In this document: positions 1 through 8,338 of the stretch, one piece after another | Position numbering within the stretch: position 1 is the stretch's first letter | Layout: each line of letters opens with the position of its first letter | Notes under the pieces: generated by a model | Told to the model about the DNA's origin: nothing | What the model saw: only the letters and a program-made list of their open reading frames with translations | Databases searched by the model: none | NCBI GenBank assembly: GCA_964534765.1 | Contig: CAZHRJ010000024.1 | Coordinates: 1 to 27,390 of the forward strand | Origin: CAZHRJ01 sp964534765 | Lineage (GTDB): Bacteria; Lindowbacteria; 2-12-FULL-62-27 | DNA: 27,390 nucleotides | Direction: 5' to 3' | Translations under genes and position numbers: made by a program

Positions 1-510
1 GACCGCACGATCCGTCGGAGCTTCGGTGACCTCGCGATCCGCGACGAGGTGGCCACCGACTACCTGGCCGACCTCCTCACCCGCTTTGCGAGGATCGAGA
101 CCCTCCATCCGCTGAGCGTGACGGGGACCCGGCTCGAGACCGTCGCTGAGCTCCTCCTCGAGATCCAGCGAGTGTGGGACATCGAATCCCCCCACTTCAA
201 CCCAGTTCAGGAGCGCGAGCTCCGCCGCCACATCGGCGACTACACCCTCTTCATGACCGGCCTCTTCCGGGAGCGTGTTGAAGGGATGGCGGTCACGGGC
301 TACTACATCCGCGAGGGAAAACGCGCCTACCGGTTTGTGTCCGAGCATGACCGCGCCGGCGCCCGGCCGCACGCGGGCCTCTTCAGGGTTCTCGCTGATT
401 GCTTCGAGGGGTACGCGGGCGCCCTGAGCTACATGCGGAAGGTCTACTTCCGCCCGGAGTTCGCTCCCCCTCCCCACCCGTTCTTCAGGCGGCTGATCGC
501 CGAATGGTAG
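1..510 (+). CDS. Unrecognised protein, 5' end outside the window
   Basis: The reading frame is open from base 1, so the 5' end lies outside the window. A GTG at 49 is a possible internal start, but the upstream codons (reading RRSFGDLAIRDEV) look like normal coding sequence, and I prefer a start before base 1. About 169 residues are visible, ending at TAG 508-510. The visible part is soluble and probably helical, rich in Arg, Glu and Leu, without a signal peptide, membrane segment or cysteine cluster. It contains HIGDYTLFMTGLFRERVEG and a proline-rich stretch near the C-terminus. I do not recognise a family. It lies 43 bp before the peptidase gene on the same strand. Codon use (GAG, CTC, AAG, TTC strongly preferred) matches the peptidase and differs from the genes after 3 kb. 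Confidence 0.6.
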   Translation, partial: DRTIRRSFGDLAIRDEVATDYLADLLTRFARIETLHPLSVTGTRLETVAELLLEIQRVWDIESPHFNPVQERELRRHIGDYTLFMTGLFRERVEGMAVTGYYIREGKRAYRFVSEHDRAGARPHAGLFRVLADCFEGYAGALSYMRKVYFRPEFAPPPHPFFRRLIAEW

Positions 511-553
511 CCAGCCCGCCAGAAGCTTCCGCGGGCTCCCGTGAGCGGCGCCA

Positions 554-1519
554 GTGATCACGGATGTCCCCGGAATCCGCGTTGGCCACTTCACCGACCT
601 GGCAGGAATCACCGGCTGCTCTGTGGTTCTGTGTGATCAGCCGGCTGTGGGTGGGGTGGAGGTTCGCGGCTGGGCCTTTGGCGTCCACGGCCTGGACTTC
701 CTCGATCCGCGCCACCTGGTCCCCACCCTCGACGGCGTTGTCCTCTCGGGAGGAAGCGCCTTTGGGCTGGAAGCCGTCTTCGGGGTCATGCAGTACCTGG
801 AAGAGCGGGGCGTGGGGTTCAAGGCCGGTCCCACCGTGGTCCCCCACGTGGCCGGTGCCATCCTCTTCGACCTCGGCGTGGGCGACTACCGGGCCCGCCC
901 TACCCGCGCCACGGGCTACCGGGCCTGCCTTGACGCCACGCCGGGCCCGGTAGTGGAGGGAAACGTGGGGGCCGGAACCGGTGCTACTGTCGGGAAGCTC
1001 TTCGGGATCCGGCAAGCCATGAAAGGTGGGCTCGGCAGCGCGAGCGTGCGGGTCGGCGAGGCTATCGTCGGGGCCCTCGTCGCGGTGAACGCGTTCGGAG
1101 ACGTCCGCGACCCCGACTCCGGCCATCTGCTGGCAGGAGCCCGCAACGCGCCGGACGACCTCCGGCTCGTTGACACCGCCGCCGAGTTGAGGCGTGGCAC
1201 GCCGCTTCGGGGATTCGGGCCTCCCCAGCACACGACCATCGGCGTCCTGGCCACCAACTGCAAGCTGACCAAGGCGGAAGCCGCGAAGGTGGCTCAGCTC
1301 GGCATGCTCGGCTTCGCCCGCGCGCTCTCCCCGCCCCACACGGCCGTGGACGGCGACGTGCTCTTCTGTCTCTCGGTGGGCGGTCTCCCGGCCGAGGTGA
1401 CAACGCTCGGCTGGGCCGCAGCCGACGCCGTCGCCTGGGCCATCGTCCGCGCGATCAAGGCCGCGACCCCTCTTCCGGACCTCCCTGCGTGGACGGATCG
1501 CTCCGGCCGACCCTCTTAG
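554..1519 (+). CDS. P1 family (S58, DmpA/NylC-like) N-terminal nucleophile peptidase
   Basis: A 321-residue protein of the P1/S58 family, which includes DmpA aminopeptidase, BapA and the nylon-oligomer hydrolase NylC. Family members cut themselves into two chains and use the new N-terminal Ser or Thr as nucleophile. Visible family motifs are VPGIRVGHFTD at the N-terminus, VVLSGGSAFGLEAVFGVMQY near residues 59-78, GNVGAGTGATVGK near 137, and QHTTIGVLATNCKLTKAEA from about residue 225. By analogy with NylC the first Thr after His226 (Thr227) is the likely autocleavage nucleophile; this is inferred from alignment by eye. There is no signal peptide, so it is probably cytoplasmic. The start is GTG at 554, and I see no strong Shine-Dalgarno sequence. 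If the duplicated sequence around the gap is merged, its stop lies only 6 bp from the stop of convergent serS. Substrate unknown. Confidence 0.85.
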   Translation: MITDVPGIRVGHFTDLAGITGCSVVLCDQPAVGGVEVRGWAFGVHGLDFLDPRHLVPTLDGVVLSGGSAFGLEAVFGVMQYLEERGVGFKAGPTVVPHVAGAILFDLGVGDYRARPTRATGYRACLDATPGPVVEGNVGAGTGATVGKLFGIRQAMKGGLGSASVRVGEAIVGALVAVNAFGDVRDPDSGHLLAGARNAPDDLRLVDTAAELRRGTPLRGFGPPQHTTIGVLATNCKLTKAEAAKVAQLGMLGFARALSPPHTAVDGDVLFCLSVGGLPAEVTTLGWAAADAVAWAIVRAIKAATPLPDLPAWTDRSGRPS

Positions 1520-1566
1520 GGCTCCCTAGGCGCTGAGCGGGGTGATCCGCTCGAGCCCATCCATGT
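1512..1566. repeat. 55-bp exact duplication, left copy, abutting the N gap
   Basis: Bases 1512-1566 are identical to 1667-1721, on the other side of the N run. The unit contains the last bases of the peptidase gene and the last codons of serS (reading MDGLERITPLSA on the minus strand). Two adjacent contig ends sharing exactly 55 bp are typical of a de Bruijn graph overlap left unmerged by scaffolding. The simplest reading is one biological copy. Confidence 0.95.
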
Positions 1567-1666
1567 NNNNNNNNNNNNNNNNNNNNNNNNNNNNNNNNNN
1601 NNNNNNNNNNNNNNNNNNNNNNNNNNNNNNNNNNNNNNNNNNNNNNNNNNNNNNNNNNNNNNNNNN
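1567..1666. other. Assembly gap of 100 N
   Basis: A run of exactly 100 N, the conventional length for a gap of unknown size. The 55-bp identical sequence on both sides argues that no real sequence is missing and that bases 1512-1666 (or 1567-1721) are surplus. Confidence 0.99.
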
Positions 1667-1680
1667 CCTCTTAGGGCTCC

Positions 1681-2961
<1,281 letters not shown>

Positions 2962-3201
2962 TGCCCCCCCACCTAAACATTTTGACGCCGAACGATCAAC
3001 ACACGGGGACGATTGCAAAAATTGAGCGAGTCGTTCAAGATGACCCCATGTTGTTTCGCAGATCAAAAAGCGCGCGCCCGTTTATTCCCCTGAGTCGTTC
3101 GATCGCTCACCGTTCACTTTGAAGATCTACTATGTGCCCAGGAAATAAATATGCATTTGAGATTCTTTACGATTCGGCGTGGAGGTGCTACACCTGACGC
3201 C
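2962..3201. promoter_or_regulatory. Divergent intergenic region between serS and sat
   Basis: This 240-bp spacer must hold the start signals for serS (leftward) and the sat operon (rightward). A 9-bp direct repeat, GAGTCGTTC, occurs at 3028-3036 and 3092-3100, 64 bp apart (about six helical turns). The second copy overlaps a GATCG-type palindrome. I could not find a convincing -35/-10 pair for either gene. GGAGGT at 3181-3186 is the ribosome site used to choose the sat start. Confidence 0.4.
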
Positions 3202-4380
3202 ATGAGCAGGAAGGAACTTGCGGTATCGGTGCCGCACGGGGGGAAACTGGTCAGAAATTTTGTTTCGCAGGACCGGGCGAGAAATGCGCTGCGCGCCCGA
3301 GCGGCGAAACTCCCGCCTGAGTCGACGGTGACCGTGCCGGATCGGATAGTGTCGGATATCGAGATGCTGGCAAGCGGTGCGCTGTCGCCGCTCACCGGAT
3401 TCATGGGGAAAAAAGATTACCAGACGGTTCTCAAATCGATGCATCTGGCCAATGGTCTGCCCTGGACCATCCCGATCGTTCTGCCGGTGCCGGCCGATCA
3501 GGCGGCCCGCATCAAAACCGGCCGGCCGGTCGGACTCAGGGCCGAGACGGGCGAGATGCTGGCGATACTCGATGTCAGGGAAAAATATGCGTACGATAAG
3601 ACCGCCTACGCCAAATCGGTATACCGGACCGATTCGATTGAACACCCGGCGGTCAAGATTCTGATGGACCAGGGCGGGATACTGCTCGGCGGCCGAGTCC
3701 GGGTCATCCGGCGGTACCCGTATGCCAGTTTCCTGGACTATCGGCTCGATCCGGAGGAAACCCGCCGGCGATTTGCCGAGCGAGGCTGGAAACGGGTGGT
3801 GGGGTTTCAGACCCGCAACCCGGTCCACCGCGCTCACGAATATATCCAGAAAAGCGCCATGGAAATCGTCGATGGCCTCCTGCTCCACCCCCTGGTCGGT
3901 GAAACGAAGTCGGATGACATTCCGGCGGACGTGCGGATGAAATGCTACGAGGCGCTCCTGCAGAATTATTATCCCAAGGACCGGACGATGCTCAGCGTCA
4001 ATCCGGCCGCGATGAGATACGCGGGCCCCCGGGAGGCTGTTTTTCACGCGCTGGTCAGGAAAAATTTCGGATGCACCCATTTCATTGTCGGCCGGGACCA
4101 CGCGGGCGTGGGGAATTTCTACGGGCCGTTCGACGCGCAGGCGATCTTTGATGAGTTTGACCGCAACCTGCTGGGCATTACGCCGCTCTTTTTTGACAAC
4201 ACCTTTTTTTGCAAATCCTGCGGCAACATGGCCTCCGCCAAAACCTGTCCACACCCGCCGGAAAGCCGGGTGAGCCTGTCCGGCACGCAGGTCAGGCAGA
4301 TGCTCGCGGCCCGGCAGATCCCGCCGGTGGAATTCACCAGGCCGGAGGTCGCGCAGGTTCTCATGGATTCGATCCGATAG
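3202..4380 (+). CDS. sat: Sulfate adenylyltransferase (ATP sulfurylase)
   Basis: Catalyses ATP + sulfate to adenosine 5'-phosphosulfate + pyrophosphate, or the reverse in sulfur oxidisers. The 392-residue protein is of the homodimeric Sat type, not CysDN. Visible are the catalytic motif QTRNPVHRAHE (203-213), the HPLVGETKSDD loop (229-239) and GRDHAGVG (297-304). The cluster Cys337-x2-Cys340-x8-Cys349-x-His351 resembles the zinc site of bacterial and archaeal Sat. There is no C-terminal APS kinase domain. ATG 3202 is preferred over the upstream ATG at 3151 because GGAGGT lies 15 bases before it and the protein then begins at the usual place. DUF2225 follows after 3 bp. No aprAB, cysH or sulfite reductase gene is in the window, so its direction and role (assimilatory or dissimilatory) cannot be told. 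Confidence 0.95.
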   Translation: MSRKELAVSVPHGGKLVRNFVSQDRARNALRARAAKLPPESTVTVPDRIVSDIEMLASGALSPLTGFMGKKDYQTVLKSMHLANGLPWTIPIVLPVPADQAARIKTGRPVGLRAETGEMLAILDVREKYAYDKTAYAKSVYRTDSIEHPAVKILMDQGGILLGGRVRVIRRYPYASFLDYRLDPEETRRRFAERGWKRVVGFQTRNPVHRAHEYIQKSAMEIVDGLLLHPLVGETKSDDIPADVRMKCYEALLQNYYPKDRTMLSVNPAAMRYAGPREAVFHALVRKNFGCTHFIVGRDHAGVGNFYGPFDAQAIFDEFDRNLLGITPLFFDNTFFCKSCGNMASAKTCPHPPESRVSLSGTQVRQMLAARQIPPVEFTRPEVAQVLMDSIR

Positions 4381-4383
4381 CCG

Positions 4384-5073
4384 ATGGATCTGATCTGGCT
4401 GAAGGAAACCGCCTGTCCGGTCTGCAACGTGAAATTTCAAGTCGAGAATGTCCGGCAAAACAAGCTCATGCAGGTCCAGGTGGATGAGGATTTTCATGCG
4501 CATTTTGATCCGATCAGCCCGCTCTACTACGCGATGACCGTCTGCCCGGATTGTTTTTATTCCGAGCGCAAGCAGTCGTTCGAGGAACTGAAAGGCAAGC
4601 CGCTGGCGGCGGTGCGTAGCGGCATGGGTTCGCTCAAACAGCTCAGCGGCGGATTTAATTTCCGGCTCATCCGGACGTTCGAACTGGCGCTGAAGAGTTT
4701 CGAGCTGGGCGCGCTGACCGTGCAGCTGAAGGCCGAGTCATCCGATGTCATCGGCGGGATGTATCTTCGGGCGTCCTGGCTTTGCAGGGAATCGGGCGAC
4801 GAAAAGCTCGAGGCGGTCTATTTGAAAAAGACTCTCGAATATTACGAAAAGGCCTACATGAACGAGTCGACCGAGTTCGGGCAGCTGGGCAGCTGCGGAT
4901 TTCAGTACATGCTGGGCGAGATTTACCGCCGGCTCGGCAACGAGCCCAAGGCCATGGAATTGTTCATGCGGGCGGTTGCGAACAAGGAAATCAAGACCAA
5001 GCCCCAAGTCGAACGACTGGCGCGGGAACAGCTGTCGGCGCTGAAGGCCAAACTCAAGGTGCCGGCCGGATGA
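4384..5073 (+). CDS. DUF2225 zinc-ribbon/TPR-like protein
   Basis: A 229-residue cytoplasmic protein with the DUF2225 layout: two CxxC pairs (Cys11/Cys14 in ACPVC and Cys54/Cys57 in VCPDCFY) that probably hold one metal ion, followed by a helical region with TPR-like helices. Examples are the segment around AYMNESTEFG and the last 60 residues (GEIYRRLGNEPKAMELF). The function of the family is unknown. It starts 3 bp after sat, and its stop overlaps the start of the lipoprotein gene (ATGA at 5070-5073), so the four genes 3202-6663 are very probably one transcript with coupled translation. No separate ribosome site is obvious. Confidence 0.85.
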   Translation: MDLIWLKETACPVCNVKFQVENVRQNKLMQVQVDEDFHAHFDPISPLYYAMTVCPDCFYSERKQSFEELKGKPLAAVRSGMGSLKQLSGGFNFRLIRTFELALKSFELGALTVQLKAESSDVIGGMYLRASWLCRESGDEKLEAVYLKKTLEYYEKAYMNESTEFGQLGSCGFQYMLGEIYRRLGNEPKAMELFMRAVANKEIKTKPQVERLAREQLSALKAKLKVPAG

Positions 5074-5375
5074 GTCGAGCGGGGATATGGATCGTTCTTC
5101 TGGCGGCGGCAGTCGCGATGGGATGTACAACCGGTGTGGTTCGAGGGACCGTCGTCGACGCGGCCGGCCGGCCCATCGACAATGCCAATGTCCAGACCCT
5201 CCCGCCGACTCACTCCATCCTCACCACCTCTTCGGGATTCATCCTCAGAAACATCGAATACGGCGAATATACCATCCTCGTATCCAAGGAAGGCTACAAG
5301 ACCAGTTCGGCGCGAGTGGAAGTTCGCGGCAAGAAGGTCACGTACGCGAATATTGTGATGCAGCGAGAGGACTGA
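5070..5375 (+). CDS. Small lipoprotein with carboxypeptidase regulatory-like domain
   Basis: A 101-residue protein. The N-terminus MSRAGIWIVLLAAAVAMGC is a lipoprotein signal peptide, with a lipobox ending in Cys19 (AMGC). The rest is one beta-sandwich of the carboxypeptidase-regulatory/transthyretin-like type: VRGTVVDAAGRPIDNANV, then SGFILRNIEYGEYTILV and SKEGYKTSSARVEV. It probably sits in the periplasmic face of a membrane and binds another envelope component; the partner is unknown. The ATG overlaps the DUF2225 stop by 4 bp, and the next gene begins 4 bp after its own stop. Confidence 0.8.
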   Translation: MSRAGIWIVLLAAAVAMGCTTGVVRGTVVDAAGRPIDNANVQTLPPTHSILTTSSGFILRNIEYGEYTILVSKEGYKTSSARVEVRGKKVTYANIVMQRED

Positions 5376-5379
5376 CCGC

Positions 5380-6663
5380 ATGAGGACCGCGCCGTTCGGA
5401 TCGAAACTCCGATCCGGCTTTGCCGGCTTGCTGATCGTCCTCTTCCTGACATTGCCGGCTTGGGCCATCGACCGGACCGTGGCCGTATCGCTGGATGAGC
5501 CATTGGAAATCTCGCTGCCGCCGCCTGACGTGCTGGACGAATGGATGGTCCAGGACGCTCCGGCCGCTCTGATCGAGCAGGTCTCGATCCGGCGCCTTCC
5601 AGCCGAAACGGTATTCGTGTTTCGACCGCTCCAGGTGGGAACGGGACTCGTGCGATTTTTTCAGAAGGTGGTCGGCGCGTCCGGCGGGCAGGCCCGGACA
5701 GTGACGCAGGAAGTGGAAGTCATGGTGACGGACCGGAAAATTCCGCCTCCGTCGACCTCACAGGCTCCGTCCGTGCGTGGGTCATCGGGCCGGCCCCGAG
5801 TCGCGCCGGGAGGATCGAGGAGATCCCAGTCCATATACGGCGATCCGCTGATCATGAAAATGTTGGACGGCCACCTTGGATTTCCGGCCAAAAACCCGGT
5901 ACCTCCCCCGTTGAGCGACACGGATCTGCGTGACAAACGAAACCCGCTTCCCTACTCGCTGTCGTATATTTTTCCCAAGGGGTCGTATCTGCTCAATCCT
6001 ACCCATCAGATGCCGCTCCCTGACACCCCACCCGGACTGGATACCGCGCCGCCCGCCTACCATCAGGCGCTCACCCTGGCCAGACGGGGACTCTACAGGG
6101 AGGCGTCGGGCGTGCTTGAAGAGTTGATCAAGGATCTTGAAAAGAAGGAGATCCGGAATCCCGCGGTTGAGGCTTTTTATCAGTTTGTCGTGGGACATCT
6201 ACGCATGGCGGACGGGAAATACAAAGAGGCGGTGGATGAGTTCAAGAAGCTCCATTCCAACCGGATCTATTCGATCGGATCACGCTTTTACTCGGCCCTT
6301 GCGATGGAACGGTCGGGGGACACGCTGGGCGCGATCACGGGGTATCAGTCCGTGGTCTCCCTTCATCCGGACGGAGTTCTGACGCCCGAATCGGCGTACC
6401 GGATCGCGCGGCTGTTTTTAAACGCGAAGGTGTTTCCGCAGGCGATGAAGGAATATACGGAATACATTGAGACCTATCCGCAGACAGCGTTTATCGACGA
6501 CGCGATCGTCGACCTGGCAAAAATTTACGATCAGGTCTATGAGTTTCAGAATTTCGAAACGGCGATGAAACTGTACGACAGCGTCATTCAGAATTTATCC
6601 GAAAGCCCCCACCTGGACACGGCGGTGAACCGGAAGAATTTTATCCAGAAGAATTATTTTTAG
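5380..6663 (+). CDS. Secreted TPR-repeat protein, BamD/CpoB-like C-terminal half
   Basis: A 427-residue exported protein. A Sec signal peptide (about residues 1-29, ending LPAWA) is followed by a beta-rich domain (about 30-120), a low-complexity Pro/Ser/Arg linker (about 120-150) and a helical tetratricopeptide region from about 225 to the end. TPR-type helices include ALTLARRGLYREASGVLEEL, LRMADGKYKEAVDEFKKLHS and the BamD/CpoB-like FLNAKVFPQAMKEYTEYIET. It is probably periplasmic and acts as an interaction scaffold. The ATG at 5380 follows GAGAGGA with good spacing. It is the last gene of the sat operon and is convergent with ppiD: only 14 bp separate the stops, and the small inverted repeat GACCGCCGGTC (6669-6679) there is too weak to call a terminator. 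Exact function unknown. Confidence 0.7.
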   Translation: MRTAPFGSKLRSGFAGLLIVLFLTLPAWAIDRTVAVSLDEPLEISLPPPDVLDEWMVQDAPAALIEQVSIRRLPAETVFVFRPLQVGTGLVRFFQKVVGASGGQARTVTQEVEVMVTDRKIPPPSTSQAPSVRGSSGRPRVAPGGSRRSQSIYGDPLIMKMLDGHLGFPAKNPVPPPLSDTDLRDKRNPLPYSLSYIFPKGSYLLNPTHQMPLPDTPPGLDTAPPAYHQALTLARRGLYREASGVLEELIKDLEKKEIRNPAVEAFYQFVVGHLRMADGKYKEAVDEFKKLHSNRIYSIGSRFYSALAMERSGDTLGAITGYQSVVSLHPDGVLTPESAYRIARLFLNAKVFPQAMKEYTEYIETYPQTAFIDDAIVDLAKIYDQVYEFQNFETAMKLYDSVIQNLSESPHLDTAVNRKNFIQKNYF

Positions 6664-6677
6664 AAGCCGACCGCCGG

Positions 6678-8156
6678 TCAGTCATCCACATCGATCTTGT
6701 ATTCGATCTTCACCGCCCGGCGCCGTTCCTGAAGCCACTGGCTGAGGGTCTGCTCGCTCAGGAGTCTCTGGTAGGTCGCGCGGACCACGGCCGCGTCGGT
6801 GTCGGACGGAGGCGTCTCGGACTCGGACATCGGCCGGCGGCTGTGAATTTTGAGGATATGCCAGCCGATGTTGGACCGCACGGGGCCCGTGGAGATGCCG
6901 CCGACGGGAATGTCAAATGCCGCCCGGCTGACCTCCCGTTCCACGGCCGTCCCATAGCTGACTTCCCCCAGCAGATGCGCCGCGTCAAACCCGTTTGGAA
7001 AAATCAGTCTGGGCATGATCCCCACGCGCCCGCCTTTTGATCGAGCCGGCGCGTCCGAGTGGAGTTTGGCGAGGATCTCGAACTGATCAGGAAAAGAGTT
7101 CAAAGTTTCCAGGATGCGGTCGGCCCGTTTCCGGGCGTCGGCCCAGTGGGTATCCGTGATGACGGATGACCGCAGATCCTCGATGAGTTCCTGCGTGAGC
7201 GGTTTGATGGTCGTCGGAATTTTGTCCTCAACCTTGAAAAAATGGATTCCGTATTCAGTCCGGACAATATCCGAAACCTGGCCTTTGTCCAGATTAAAGA
7301 CAATGTTCTCGACGTCGGCCAGCATCTCACCGGGCTGAAAATATCCCATATCCCCTCCGTCTTCCGCGTCCGGCGCGTGGGAATATTTTTTCGCCAGCGC
7401 CGCGAAATCCTTCCCCGCTCGCGCCAGTTCCAACACCTTCTGGATCGACTCCGTCACCCGGGTGACCTCAGTGTCCGGCGCGTCCTGTGCGACCTTGAAC
7501 AGAATCTGGCGCGCCCGGATTTTGGTCGGTTCAAGAATCCGGTGGCGGTTGGCATTGTAAAAGTCGATGACGTCGGTGTCGGTCACTTCCTTGACCGGGG
7601 CGATCAGGATCTGGGAGAGGTCGACTTCCCAGTAGAGATCGCTGACAATTTTTCGCCATTCAGCGTCCGAAACCCACGTCGCGTCCAGGAGAGGAAACCG
7701 CGCCCGCGATACCTTGATCCGCTTGTCGGTCGATTCCTCAATCATCTGCCACCATGCCGCCGGCGCCCGAACCAGATAGGACCGGTAAACGTCGTCATTG
7801 GGAAATTCCGAGCGAACGTGGCCTTTGAGTTCTTCCTTGGTCACGTAGAGGCCCATTTTTTCAGAACTCTGTTTGAGGAGTTCCTGGTTGATCAGGTCCT
7901 CGGCCGCCTGCTTGCGGATGTCCCGGCGCAGCTGTTCGGTGATTTCCTGCCCGCGATAGGCGGAGATGTACCGGGACACGACGTCCTCGTAAGTCCGGAT
8001 GTCGATTTCCGTGCCGTCCACGATGAACGCCGCCGTGCCGGTCATTTGAGTGGTGTCGTAATCCATTCCCCAGAAGAGAAATATCGTCACCAAAAACGCC
8101 GTTATGACCGCCCAGAAAACAATCTTTTTCAGTTTCGTCCGCAGATACGTAAACAT
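6678..8156 (-). CDS. PpiD/SurA-like peptidyl-prolyl cis-trans isomerase
   Basis: A 492-residue inner-membrane-anchored periplasmic foldase. A basic N-terminus (RTKLKK) and one membrane helix (about residues 11-30) are followed by a SurA-type N-terminal chaperone domain. Two parvulin-type domains come next. The first is around residues 210-310, with ARQILFKVAQDAPD and KKYSHAPDAEDGGDMGYF followed by VRTEYGIHFFKVED. The second, around 355-440, has SDAPARSKGGRVGIMPR and SNIGWHILKIHSRRP. The topology fits PpiD, but PpiD normally has one recognisable parvulin domain, so the assignment is to the family only. It is likely to assist outer-membrane protein folding. It is on the same strand as the TPR gene but separated from it by 164 bp containing an inverted repeat. 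No clear ribosome site precedes its ATG. Confidence 0.85.
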   Translation of the reverse strand: MFTYLRTKLKKIVFWAVITAFLVTIFLFWGMDYDTTQMTGTAAFIVDGTEIDIRTYEDVVSRYISAYRGQEITEQLRRDIRKQAAEDLINQELLKQSSEKMGLYVTKEELKGHVRSEFPNDDVYRSYLVRAPAAWWQMIEESTDKRIKVSRARFPLLDATWVSDAEWRKIVSDLYWEVDLSQILIAPVKEVTDTDVIDFYNANRHRILEPTKIRARQILFKVAQDAPDTEVTRVTESIQKVLELARAGKDFAALAKKYSHAPDAEDGGDMGYFQPGEMLADVENIVFNLDKGQVSDIVRTEYGIHFFKVEDKIPTTIKPLTQELIEDLRSSVITDTHWADARKRADRILETLNSFPDQFEILAKLHSDAPARSKGGRVGIMPRLIFPNGFDAAHLLGEVSYGTAVEREVSRAAFDIPVGGISTGPVRSNIGWHILKIHSRRPMSESETPPSDTDAAVVRATYQRLLSEQTLSQWLQERRRAVKIEYKIDVDD

Positions 8157-8241
8157 CAGCGGTCAAAGGTAAATGCCTTGGACGGTATTTTCAAGTCAGA
8201 GGTGGTAAACGAGAGGCTGGCGGAAAAGAAGGACCTTTACC

Positions 8242-8338
8242 GTAGAGGCACAGAGATGACGCAGAGTTTTTAGAAATTTTTCCAGATAAACCCTTCTTTA
8301 TCCTCTGCGTCAACTCCGCGTCATCTCTGCGCCTCTGC
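8242..8338. repeat. Imperfect inverted repeat (CGCAGAG-type dispersed element)
   Basis: Two 27-bp arms, 8242-8268 and 8312-8338, are inverted copies with three mismatches, separated by a 43-bp T-rich centre. Each arm is made of CAGAGATGACGC- and GCAGAGGC-type units. The right arm runs into the 3' end of the large TPR gene and supplies its last codons and stop. Such CGCAGAG-rich palindromes are familiar as dispersed repeats in many environmental genomes (recognised from memory, not searched). In RNA the element would fold into a long hairpin between the TPR gene and ppiD and could act as a terminator or mRNA-end stabiliser. Confidence 0.8.

Noticed and set aside
485..1339. 284-codon open frame on the minus strand opposite the peptidase
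   Set aside because: A mirror of the strong codon bias of the peptidase gene; no domain, and Gly/His/Glu-rich composition typical of such shadows.
1526..1566. A second serS 3' fragment (pseudogene or tandem copy)
   Set aside because: It is the left half of the 55-bp overlap at the N gap, so an assembly duplicate is far more likely than a gene remnant.
3130..4503. 457-codon open frame on the minus strand
   Set aside because: It is antisense to sat and DUF2225, which carry clear family motifs; the translation is His/Arg-rich without any recognisable domain.
6664..6680. Intrinsic terminator between the convergent genes
   Set aside because: The inverted repeat GACCGCCGGTC has only a 4-bp stem and no T run.
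7242..8273. 343-codon open frame on the plus strand opposite ppiD
   Set aside because: Antisense to a well-supported PPIase gene; composition is that of a complement frame.
8242..8338. CRISPR array
   Set aside because: Only two inverted, not direct, repeat units and no regular spacers.
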